Below are positions 23,895-34,500 of a stretch of DNA of 64,000 bases, piece by piece. The notes below the pieces were generated by a model. It searched no databases, had not been told where the DNA came from, and worked only from the letters and a program-made list of their open reading frames with translations. Every line of letters begins with the position of its first letter. Position 1 is the stretch's first letter. Both the position numbers and the translations under genes were made by a program. Location: positions 7,951,491 through 8,015,490 of the forward strand of contig OY811977.1 of NCBI GenBank assembly GCA_963681505.1. Reading direction: 5' to 3'. Origin of the DNA: Eunapius fragilis (Eukaryota; Porifera; Demospongiae; Spongillida; Spongillidae).

Positions 23895-23915
23895 GCACTA
23901 TATTGTGGTTTCTTT

Positions 23916-24602
23916 TCAGCGGGATCTTCTACACTGCCACACCCAAGATTTCTTGTGCTTGTCCACTATTGTTCTAGCTGGCTGCATAGGAATGGTAACA
24001 CTTGCATTAAGTTCTGACGATTGCTCGTGCTGTTTTTGGGCTTTGGCATGTTTTCTGGCTTGCTTCTCAGTGATTTCTGCTTTTGCACGCACCTGTGATG
24101 CTTCTTGCTCTTCACGAAATCTAGCGGCATACACTTCAGCACCAGCGAGATGTTCAATAGGTTCCCAAGTATCACTTTCGGCACCAAAACCCTTCCATCG
24201 GATGCGATATATTGGTACTCCTTTTTCTAGGCGCTCTGCAATTACATCTTCAATCTCATACATGTCTCCAGTTTTATCGAACTCATGTAATGGCATTTGT
24301 TGAAGGCCCCCTGGTATCCTATGAGGTTTGCTTACTTTTTCTGAGCTTGTGGACTTGCGAGTGGCTCCTTGCGGGTAGCCATGATTTGACAGGTATTGAG
24401 TAAATAGATAGTAATATTTTTTTAGTGCATCAATTGAGGATACCGAATATACAGCGCGTACTACTAGCTCAATGCTTTTATCGTCATCTTCAAGTAACAT
24501 GAGGCAAAATGAATACACCGTAATGTTTTGGCTAACGTAATACCATAATTTGGTAGCTTTCCTGAGGATAGAAATTACCGCATTTACAAAATTTCCTGTC
24601 AA
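23916..24602 (-). CDS. Chromodomain protein, 228 aa ORF
   Basis: A single open frame. Residues about 114-155 form a chromodomain (MYEIEDVIAERLEKG, then YRIRWKGFG and DTWEPIEHL). Cage aromatics are kept: Tyr115, Trp136, Phe139, which in HP1/Polycomb-class domains bind methyl-lysine. The C-terminal third is Lys/Glu/Ala-rich helix (RAKAEITEKQARKHAKAQK), probably coiled. The first 100 residues are unrecognised. It could be a host gene or, by position and strand, an ORF of the tyrosine-recombinase retroelement downstream. No intron is evident. Confidence 0.6.
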   Translation of the reverse strand: MTGNFVNAVISILRKATKLWYYVSQNITVYSFCLMLLEDDDKSIELVVRAVYSVSSIDALKKYYYLFTQYLSNHGYPQGATRKSTSSEKVSKPHRIPGGLQQMPLHEFDKTGDMYEIEDVIAERLEKGVPIYRIRWKGFGAESDTWEPIEHLAGAEVYAARFREEQEASQVRAKAEITEKQARKHAKAQKQHEQSSELNASVTIPMQPARTIVDKHKKSWVWQCRRSR

Positions 24603-24896
24603 TTATTAGCTGGGATTACGAATGTTTCCTGGTAAGGAAATATGATATATATGTATGGGAAAGATGATCTTCTATATACTATGAAGGAAGGGTTAAATTA
24701 TGAAGTCTCATGCTACTAATTTTAATTGACCACGTAGTTTTAAAAATATTTATAAATCTGATTTTTAAAAACAACAGAAACACATAATAACTACAACGTT
24801 CACTTGTGGAAGCATTCAAAAGAAATGCCATACTAGAGGGAAGCTGAAAGGAGGGAATGAATTTCACATTGATCCTTACCGTAAGTGTATGCAGTT

Positions 24897-25279
24897 ATGA
24901 AGAGCTCTTCCTGATATCTTTTAGAAATAACCTGTACTGTAACGAAATGTCGTTTCAAATGGTATGCAGTACTAACTGCATATACCTTTCTTCTCAAATC
25001 TGGCACAATCCAATGTACGAAGACAACAGAACCACAAGACACACATCCACTTTAGAGTCGATATAAGAATACCAATTTGTTTTGACCTGTCTGATTTAAG
25101 CAATGCACATGTGTGCACACACAATCACAGACACACACACCATACTTTGATGAACCCAGCATAAGTGATTTCCACCGTAGCATTTAATACCACTCGGCGT
25201 TTTTATTTTTTTGCCTCGTGAAAAACTGGATGTAACATTTGGCCGAGAAGAAGCGTATGGAAAAATTGAGCACCATTAC
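24897..25279. repeat. 370-bp direct repeat, copy 2
   Basis: Second copy of the 23017-23382 unit in the same orientation, 1.9 kb away. The two flank the chromodomain ORF and BED region. Confidence 0.9.
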
Positions 25280-25493
25280 GCGACCTTATTGATCACTAAC
25301 CTTTCGTGATCTCTCTGCCTACCTAGAGAAAGACAAGACATAATTTTTACTTATCATAAAAGGTAGACTTTGAACTGCCAAGAACCATGAGACGAGACCA
25401 ACGATTGACGTACCAACTTAAAACAACATGAGCACTCGACACCAGCGTTATTTTTCACGGAGCAAGCCCTGTGGATATATAGAGGAAAATTTT

Positions 25494-25733
25494 CTTCCTA
25501 ACGCATGGTCAGATCATTGATGTACATGTATGTGTATGTACCATCCTCCAAACAATTTCAATCGGATCCTACACCAGGGCATCAAGACAACACTCTGACA
25601 CGGTCAATATTAAAGAACATGAACAGCGTTATTCAGCATGTTGTCTTGATGCCCTGGTGGTGGATCCCATTGGAGGCCCCTTAAAAAATGGTATATACAC
25701 ATATATCAATGACCTGACCATGCATTAGGAAGC
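25494..25733. mobile_element. MITE with ~100-bp terminal inverted repeats
   Basis: Ends read cttcctaacgcatggtcag (left) and, on the other strand, cttcctaatgcatggtcag (right). The arms match to the central accagggcatcaagacaac box (25573-25591 and its complement near 25640-25660). A long hairpin of about 240 bp, no coding. Superfamily not assigned. Confidence 0.85.
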
Positions 25734-25872
25734 ATAATGGCACACAAGATAATGTCAGCAAAAAGAATTATTTAATCGACATTCTAATTTAGTGGTTCCC
25801 CCCTCCCAGTGCCTGCGGTCTCTTTTAACCTAGGCAGTAGTATGAATTAACCTTGCTCAGAAGCATTGAGGT

Positions 25873-26176
25873 GGTACCCTTGTGCTGTTATGCCCACCTC
25901 CTGTCATTCATTTGATACTGCTTTCTTCTGAATGACTGCAAAAGAGCCTAACACTTGCTGTTGTCACCTTAATCGGTATCTTTGTGCTGTTGTGCCCACC
26001 TTCTGTCATTGATTTGATACTGCTTCTTCTGAATGACTGCAAAAGAGCCTAACACTTGCTGTTGTCATCTTAATCGGTACCCTTGTGCTGTTGTGCCCAC
26101 CTTCTGTCATTGATTTGAGACTGCTTCTTCTGAATGACTGCAAAAGAGCCTAACATTTGCTGTTGCCACCTTAATC
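25873..26176. repeat. ~101-bp minisatellite, three copies
   Basis: Units begin ggtacccttgtgctgtt at 25873, 25975 and 26076 and end ttaatc; the units are nearly identical. Confidence 0.93.
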
Positions 26177-26229
26177 AATAGCTCTGAATTGTCACCATAT
26201 GCCTCCTGGCCTCCCAAGCAAAACATTCT

Positions 26230-26515
26230 TTCATGATCATGCTATGGATTCATGCAAGAAACCTCTGTTAAATCATGCATGTGCATGCATGATTTTCGGA
26301 CGTTTTCATGCATGAATCTTACGCAAGAATCTTGCGTGAACCTTGCATGGTTATTACAAACAGTCGTGCGTAATCATGCATGATCTTGTGTGAATTATGC
26401 ATGACTCTTACGAACGGTCGTGAGTGATCTTGCAGGAATCTTACATGAATCTTACCAAAAATTTGTGCATGAATATGCATGTACATGCATGAATTACTAT
26501 GCGCGAAAATTTAAT
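26230..26515. repeat. CATGCATGA-rich self-similar island
   Basis: Near-palindromic words (catgcatga, tcatgcatg, aatcttac, gcaagaatc) recur many times in both orientations with varying spacing. It is neither a simple tandem array nor a simple hairpin. Confidence 0.7.
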
Positions 26516-26609
26516 GACCTTGCCAGTTGATTCAATTTCATTATCATAAAATCATTGCAACCATTTTAATTCCATCACCCCCCTATAATTTTTATACTGT
26601 TCTTATCTG

Positions 26610-27277
26610 TCACTCCTCTCCTATATCCCCCTCATCTGCCATTGAACGCACATCATATTCATCATCATCATCTTCTTGCTCTTTGTTTTCTTCATCTTTT
26701 TCTTCTTCATCTCCATGGGGCAGTAGTTCTACCATGGTGCCTTGACCCCCAGACTGCAATTAAAAATAATTCCTATTTGTATCTCTGCATTTTTGATTGC
26801 ATTTTCTCTTGAGAATCTTCATGTCAAAGCTGTCGGCACCGGACCTATTCTTCACACAATCTGCATGAAATTGATTAATGTTTCATATTGCAGAAAACGT
26901 ATATTTCTGGAGGGAGCATTAAAGAGGATACAATTGAAACTAATGTATGCCATTTGCAAATCCATGTCGAGCAGACCAATTACTTTCAAGAAATACTGTA
27001 TCCCTTAGAATTCCAAATAATTTGAAAACTTGCAAATGCATCAGTGCATGATATCTTTTCACACATCATGTATGTGATGTAGTTTGATAAACATACCAAT
27101 TAGTTTTCTCATACGATCTTCTGGCAAAGCTGGCCTCAAGCTCTTCTTTGACGTCATCACAAGTGACTTACTCCGCTCCTCTTTAGTGAAAAATACGTCC
27201 ATCAGGGAGAGAGCAGCTGAGTAAGGTGTGTCCGCATTCATAGCAGTGAAGTCGACTTGTTCTTCATTTTGACTACC
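26610..27277 (-). CDS. BEN-domain-like protein, 3' exons
   Basis: Two exons with good minus-strand splice sites. Exon 27277-27097 (phase 0 to 1) encodes SAALSLMDVFFTKEERSKSL and LPEDRMRKLI, resembling the second half of a BEN domain (lLd-lFt-eEl ... l-pekv--l), a DNA/chromatin-binding fold. Terminal exon 26753-26610 encodes a 47-residue tail that is strongly acidic (DEEEKDEENKEQEDDDDEYD) and ends in TGA. The phases of the two do not join directly, so a small exon between them is likely. Upstream exons may include 28252-28399. Confidence 0.5.
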
Positions 27278-27394
27278 CTATAAAATAGGAAATGATCTAC
27301 ATACTTAAGAAAAGTTACCTTTTGCAATAAAATGTTATTGATTTCTTTTTAATTCATGTTTCGCGTATGCAGTTTTAGGTACGACTGGAATGCA

Positions 27395-27605
27395 GTCTCC
27401 TGATAACTCCAGATACGGATACATTGGATATACGTATGATATCAGGTCTGCATACAACCTCTGTATATCAATCAGTATACGTTTCATGACCGTATACTTA
27501 ACGTTTCAGCATACATTTGATGTCTATATGCAGAACCTTGTAGCGTTTCTGCATACGAGTGGTTATCGTAGCATATCCCGATCTGCGTTCGGCTACTATA
27601 TCCAT
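27395..27605. repeat. GTATAC/ATACG-rich island
   Basis: Words such as tatacgta, gtatac, cgtatac and gcatacg recur in both orientations; the composition resembles 28935-29115. Confidence 0.5.
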
Positions 27606-28251
27606 TCCCAATAATCAGTAATAACATGAGTTGCAAACTTTATATAATGGAATCACAACGACATGAATTAGCAGTACGAAATTCTGCTTTCTATACTTCT
27701 TTCCTCCATCATCCATGCCACTTTGCATCAACTGATACAATTACAAGACTTTCGGTCCTGGAGTTGAGGTAATGTGCACGTCAAGTCAGTTTCCGAGGTA
27801 TAAACTGACAGTGCTGCAGTTAGTATTTTTATTTTGTTCTGACAATGTGTCCTATCAATGTAAAAGTTGGTCAGACATTTTGCAAGGATGGGCGGACATG
27901 TATTTTTAATGCACACTAATCCATTTTTCCACCGATGATTTAGTAACCAACCTTTTAGCTGGAGATTCCAAATCATCACCGCTACACTTGTCAGCCTTAG
28001 CTAATTAGCACGCATTGAGGCCTACTGCGTGAGCCGTTTAATGTATTGTTTGTTTTCCGTCTATTGTTCTAATTAAGAGATACGTACTTAATAGATTATT
28101 ACACAATCAACGCTAGAATAAATTAGCTCGAACATACTGTCGGAAAAGATGACTGAACAAAGAATGAAATATTCGGACAAACGCTTATTATGGTCGGGAA
28201 ATGTCCGATGTCCGACCGCTATCTGCAGCACTGTAAACATTTATGACTTAC
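27606..28251. other. Spacer with no recognised feature
   Basis: An 83-codon minus frame at 27728-27979 has no recognisable motif and no clear splice context. Treated as non-coding. Confidence 0.4.
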
Positions 28252-28399
28252 TGAGAGCAACTGAAGCGCTGTGTACATAGAGTGCGCATAGCAAGTTCTT
28301 CAGCGGGTAGTACTTGAGCATTGTCCTTGTATAGGGCAGGTTCGATTCTTTCTTTAGTAGTGGACCAGTCGTTTTTATGCTGTGCTTGCTGTTGACTTT
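28252..28399 (-). CDS. Hypothetical internal exon
   Basis: Minus strand, acceptor ...ttctttaatacag before 28399 and donor GTAAGT after 28252. Open throughout in one frame (SQQQAQHKNDWSTTKERIEP, then YKDNAQVLPAEELAMRTLC). It lies 1 kb upstream of the BEN exon on the same strand and may belong to that gene. No family recognised. Confidence 0.4.
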
Positions 28400-28535
28400 C
28401 TGTATTAAAGAACACGCTACGGTAAATGTCAAAATGGTACACATTTTCCAACGTACTTGAGTTTACTTGCCAAGTGTACATTCGATTTCTGTCTTCAGCT
28501 GTGTACTTCTATTGTGCTATTTACTGTAAAGAACA

Positions 28536-28846
28536 CTGGAAACACTGCAGACACTTGAAACTCTGGAAACACTGCAGACACTGGAAACACTGCAGACTCT
28601 GGAAACACTGAGAGCATTGCAGACACTGGAAACACTGGAAACATTGCAAACGCTGGAAACACTGCAAACACTGAAAACACTGGAAACACTCCAGACACTG
28701 GAAACACTGCAGACACTGGAAACACTGCAAGCACTTGAAACACTGCAGACACTGGAAAAACACTGCAGACACTGGAAAAACACTGCAGACACTGGAAACA
28801 CTGTAGACACTGGGAACACTGCAGACACTGGAAACACTGCAAACGC
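28536..28846. repeat. Minisatellite of 9/18-bp units
   Basis: Alternating cactggaaa and cactgcaga blocks, about 17 dimers with small insertions of A. The ORFs in all frames (ETLQTL or VCSVSS repeats) are by-products. Confidence 0.95.
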
Positions 28847-28934
28847 TAGCTGTCCACCGACAAGCTCGTTGCTTCTTTATGAATGCTGCACAAGACTTAC
28901 AGGCATACATATTTCCACTTGTTAAATCGATACG

Positions 28935-29115
28935 CATTTCCCCTTCTTACTGCTCCGCATTCGGCCCTCTTAATACTGCACAGCATTCTGATCCTCATAC
29001 TAGTCTTCTCACATACGAGTCCCCATATGTGTCTGCGTAATAGCATTTCTGGATACGTATCCGTATATGACTTAGTATGCAGTGTCTGCATTACTCTGTA
29101 TACAGTATACCTTCG
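28935..29115. repeat. ATACG/GTATAC island, second
   Basis: Recurrent catacgag, gatacgtatc, gtatac and gtatgc words in both orientations, similar to 27395-27605. Confidence 0.45.
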
Positions 29116-29797
29116 CACAGTGAAAAACGTATTGAAATGTCACCTCATTTGTAACCGCGTGCGCTCATGAATACCGTACAATTTAGACCAATTAGCATAC
29201 TTCTAAACTTGCGTGAACAAGCATCAAAGCAGTGTAATAGAAAATGCTTACATGTATGCCTTATATTTACTATAGCTGCTTGTATAGTCATGCATGCATC
29301 GAAACTCATTATGTATACCTTATACGATTACCGCTTATTGCTTACTGTTCTGATCCTGTAACTCTGCTCAAATCCGTCCTCAATTGTCTCCCGTAACTTG
29401 CAGCTCGGTTGCCTTGTACGTTTTCCACCCCTTTGCATTCCCCATGTGTGACAAAGGCACGTGATCTTGATATTGTATTTATGAGATGTATTTCCGCTTT
29501 GTTCTACGTAATTATTTTCAATCATTTCAATCATGCAACCCAGCCACCATGTAAGTAAAAAACGGCATTTGTAACTGCGTAGTAACATGTAAATTATTAC
29601 CATCAGTACTTTTGAAAAACGTTTGGGTCAAAATGGAGTAGCCTAGATCTAGGTCAATACAAAGTGTACCTAAGGCATTCCAAAAAACGAGTACCACGAT
29701 CTACTCTATTCAGTTGGAGGAAGAAGAAACGGTGCGGTAATCAACTCATAGATTTTTAACTTTACAATTTGCTTCATTTTCTCAATCAGCTTTTCAG
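29116..29797. other. Spacer
   Basis: No convincing coding or repeat signal. A 91-codon minus frame at 29328-29603 carries no recognised motif. Confidence 0.4.
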
Positions 29798-29929
29798 ATG
29801 GTTTTGATTGCATTTGGAACTAGCAATGTGTCTGTGTGGTTCAAATTATTCTATACAGATTATACTGATACGCCCTTATCAACAGCAGTACTAGTGACTG
29901 CAGAATCGAGTTATTCATTGTCTCAACAG
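29798..29929 (+). CDS. Hypothetical exon, 44 codons
   Basis: Acceptor ...aatcagcttttcag before 29798, donor GTATGG after 29929. Open in frame (MVLIAFGTSNVSVWFKLFYT, then TPLSTAVLVTAESSYSLSQQ). It precedes a pseudogene on the same strand but its frame relationship is unproven; it may be an early exon of that family. Confidence 0.35.
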
Positions 29930-30060
29930 GTATGGTAATAAACGTTTAAACAAATGAGGGTCACAATTCATGCTAAAATACAGAATGGTATATTTGACAC
30001 GGTGGCTAAAGCTTCTGTGATGGGTATGAAACAATTTAATGGAATCTGCGGGTGTCCTGT

Positions 30061-31397
30061 TGTAGTGTCTCAGAATACTATTAATATATATCTATGAGAC
30101 AAGGAATGACAAATCACCTAGAGCAATCATTTATACCACATTCTACGCATGCGTACTTCCTACACTACACTTCTTCCCCCGAGTTTTCTTCTTCATACAT
30201 TATAGCCAAACTCTTCTTGGAAACGCACTGGAGGACGATGCTCTCTGGTGGACTTCCGTCGTCTTTCCACCGTTGTGTTTTCAGGCAATGTTGCCTGATC
30301 CTCTTGAGGGGTAGCATCATGTATTGGCTGTTCTTCATGTCTCAGATTCGGAGCATTTTCATCTGTATTTATGTCCTGGTCGTCTGCTGAATCCGGTTGC
30401 CTGTTAGGAAAGTATTCAGCATCTTCTGCCCCTTGCACATGGGCTTCATCCTGTTCTCTTTCCCGGAGATGATCAATGTGATGATGCCATAACTGTCCAC
30501 TAACATTGACTGTATAGGATACACTATTGCGATGCTTCACGATCACCCCCGGTAGCCAACTTTGTTGATGGTTTTGTCCTTTTACCCACACAGCTTGTCC
30601 AACAGTAAACTCATGTTGCTTTGCATGTTTGTCGTAGGCTATTTTCTGTCTTCTCTGAGACGCCTGTACTTTCACCTCAGGATTGGGACAGTGTGAAGTA
30701 TTTGTGATGCATGTTTGTTGCCTCAAAAGGTCAAGCCTACCTCTCAATTGTCTTCCGACCAGAAGCTCGGCAGGCGATACCCCCGTTGTCAAGTGAGGGG
30801 TGTTCCTGTATGAAAATAGAAACTGTTGCAAACGTCGAACAGGATCCTTCTTGTTACCCATAGCGCTAAAAGCACGTTTGAACGTTTTCACAAAACGCTC
30901 TGCTTTACCATTTGTGCTTGGATGGTAAGGCGCCACTCTCACATGTCTGATACCATTCTCGTCGCAGAATGTCTTGAATTGGTCACTCGTGAATTGAGAA
31001 CCATTATCTGTCACGATTATTTCCGGAAGGCCATAACGTGAGAAAGTAGTCATTAATGCCGTAATTGTTGTCCCGCTGGTAGCTTCATTCAGCTGAATAC
31101 TTCGGGCCATTTCGTTCTTGCATCAACAACTATGAGCCACATTTTTCCGAGGAATGGACCTGCAAAATCAGCATGCAACCGCTGCCATGGTTTGGATGGA
31201 TATTCCCAAGGATGCAAAAGTGCATGTGGTACGTTATCCTTCTGCTGATTACAAGAATCGCAGGTACGCACCATCCACTCAATATCTTCGTCGATTCCTG
31301 GCCACCACACGTGCAACCGGGCCAATGATTTCATTCTTATGATCCCTGGATGGCTCTGATGCAATTCCTTCAAGACATGTTGCCGATTGAACCTCAT
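30061..31397 (-). mobile_element. Fossil Ty3/Gypsy remnant: integrase end plus short 3' LTR
   Basis: Minus strand. The integrase region spans about 31397-30193: zinc-binding HHCC stretch, catalytic core, and a C-terminal Pro/Glu/Asp-rich tail ending GYNV. A purine-rich tract (ggggaagaa) precedes a probable LTR at 30061-30169, bounded by TGTAGTG and CACTACA, only about 109 bp long. The gag and RT parts are not seen. It sits just left of the exons of the 31.5-35.3 kb pseudogene. Broken. Confidence 0.85.
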
Positions 31398-31523
31398 TCC
31401 TTAATATTATGATGAACTGGAGATCTGCAACCCACTTGGATCAATAGCAAACATTCACAAACTTGGTTTGTGCATCTGTCATAATGTACCATGCCACTAC
31501 TTTTCATTGGTTCGTACATGTAG

Positions 31524-34500
31524 ATGTATTCTACTATCAACTTGGCAACATATCCCCTCAATATCGATCATTGCTGCCGAGTATTCAGCTTGTAGCCATT
31601 GCTGAATCAGCTGTTATTGCCAAATATGGAAGTAACAAGATCTTGGAACCATTTATGGCTGACATACATAAACTAGAGCAGGTAAAATGTACTAATTATA
31701 TATAGGTTACAAGGTTTAATGATATTTTAATTCTCAGGATAATGGCATTGCCTTTGCTTTAAAAGAAGAGTACACTTTTCAAGGGACACTAACATTGGTG
31801 TCTGGAGATAATCTAGGCAGCAATTACATAGGCGGCTTCAAGCAACTGTCATCTGCCATTAGAAAGTGTCGGCTGTGTATGGCTACTGCAAGTGATATGT
31901 GTGAAAAGGTATACATCTCTGTTATTGAAAAATGCATTGTAATACATTATTTCATCATACTGGGCATGTACTGGTCAATGCATAAAAATCCTCTGCTCAT
32001 TTTATCTTGAGTTTCTCTCTCCATGTTTGTAAAATTTAATTAGTTGTTAATAAATTTAATGGTGCTTTGAGGTACGCTTTCTATTGCTAAATACCATTGC
32101 CAAAAAATTGTTTTGCCCACCGATACAAAAATTATTGAGCTAGTCAGTCAAAGTTTGAAATATAATACTGTGCAACAAAGATACATGCACAATTATACAT
32201 GTTCATATGCTAAGTGCTCATTGCATACTACGGCTTGAGATCATTATTTAGTTCAACTGAGGTGCATATTTTTTCTGCCTCATTTATATTAGTTTTTGCG
32301 GAAGACTTTCAACAAAGAACTAAAGAAATTCACAAACAGCATTGTCAGAACCTAAATGGCCCGTTTTCATGACCACATGGCTACAACGTATGGGATACAT
32401 CATGACTCAATATTGAATACATCTCGTTTCTTTCATGTGACCAAGGGTTTGCCTCAATGTGTTGGAATAAGGCACCCTTGAGTACAAAATTAAGGAACTT
32501 TTGAAATACCTCATTGACGAAAAAATTCTTGATTTATCAACACTCAACACAAGGATAGAAATGTTCCCATACTTATACCCAGACAAGGACAACAAGCCCA
32601 ACCCAATTTCATCTGACGCATTGAAGAAAAATGATCATCACCTGAAACTAGAAGGTTAAATATGTGTGTGAGAAATGATTTTATACTATACCTCTATCTG
32701 CAGTATCAAAGATGTGGTGCTTGGGAAGACTGCTACCTCTTATGATAGGTGATATTATTCCTGAGAATAATGAAAACTGGGATCTCTTCCTCTTGCTGCT
32801 AACTATCATAGACTACGTTTTTGCTCCAAGGGCATCACTAGATGATGTCGCCTATGTCAGACTATTAATTAGAGACCACCATACAAAGTTCAAGCTTCTG
32901 TATCCTGACAGCCCTATAATCCCCAAAATGCATTACATGGTGCACATTCCTGTGTGGATGAAAAGGTACATGCACATGTATGTAATAGTGGTTGTAAACT
33001 TATATTGCATGTACATATATGTACTAGCTTTATGTACCAGGGGAATGTAAATGTGCATGTAGTTTCTTAATAAGATTATCAATCAAAATGAATTTATGAA
33101 TTATGCAGTCACAAATATGAATGGTGTAAATCAAATAACAGCCTCACCCCCATGAGGCAGAATGCCAGGGCAATTTTGGCCAGATGTGTCTCACCAAACA
33201 CTTGCTTTGACTTTTAGTTATTTATAGTGCTTATGTTTTAAATTAAGGTAGTAGTACCCATAACGTGGTTTTTTTGGAAAAAAAGTTGGTAAGATCCACC
33301 TTATTGTTTAAGATATGCCACCTTGATATCATTTGGATAAGTAACGTATTTAACTGAGCGCAATGCCTTAAACTTTGGCATCCGCCATCTTGTAATTCGC
33401 GCACGCATGCGCAGTTTGAATCCGCCATGTATTTTGGGGTCTGAATTATTAAAATACGTCATCAACAATTGGTAGTTCTGTTCAAGTACCGTATATTATT
33501 CGGAGAGAATCCACCTTATTGTTTAAGATATGCCACCTTGATAGCATTTCAATAACGCGCAGAAACACTAGCACCGCTTGTTTTACGAGCACCTTGAAAT
33601 ACGAACGGTAAAAACTCTTTTTCCTGTACATTCAGGACAACAGACCTTATGATCAAGTGTTGAGCATATTATTACGATAGGAGCTAAGCACCAAGAAGAG
33701 CGTACGTGTAGGAAAATATCTTGTCCTTGTTTTCAAAATAAATTACTTTTTTCTAAATAGCCGAAAACCGAAAATCTATCTATTAATAACATTTCAATTT
33801 CAAGGTACAAATATGGCGTCCAGGGATGCGTAACTTTGTAAAAAAATGCTGTACATTTGTGGAAAAGGGTAGTAACGTTATCGATGCACCAAAAGGACAA
33901 TTAAGTAATGAAGAACGTGTAATCACGATAAAGTAGCTGTTCTGGAATGCCCAGCATGAGTAATCCATGAGTAGCCTAATTAGTTCACCCTGAAACGATG
34001 GTTAGTATAAGCTTTGGCACAAACCTACTGCTCCGTTTCGAAACGAATGCACCAAACGAAAGAAGATATTATTTCATATTTATCCTCCAAATTTGGTGAT
34101 TTTTAAGCACTACAGTTTTCAACAAACCAATTATAAAGTTTTGTTCTTAGAATATTTGTACCATTTTTACTGCTCATCTAATAACTGTCAAAATGATACG
34201 GTCCTCTAAGATGCTTTCAGGCTACAAGCTAGTATGATTTTTTTTCAAATTCCAGGAGGGTACCCTATCACCTTAATGTATTCTATACAAGTAATATAAT
34301 TATCTAATTTAATAACTTGCAATTAATTAATTTTACACAATCACTTTGTATGCATAGTTAGAATTATAAACTGCAGAATAATCTGAATTATTAAAGTATT
34401 CAACACAAAAATCAAAACTATCTAAATAGCCACTACAATTTTAATAAACTTCAAATTGTAATGTAACTTCTTGGACAACAATCAAATGTTGACAGGAAAG

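Noticed and set aside
28495-28937. Cys/Val/Ser-rich and Glu-Thr-Leu repeat ORFs
   Set aside because: Created by the 9/18-bp minisatellite in every frame; no start, splice or motif support.
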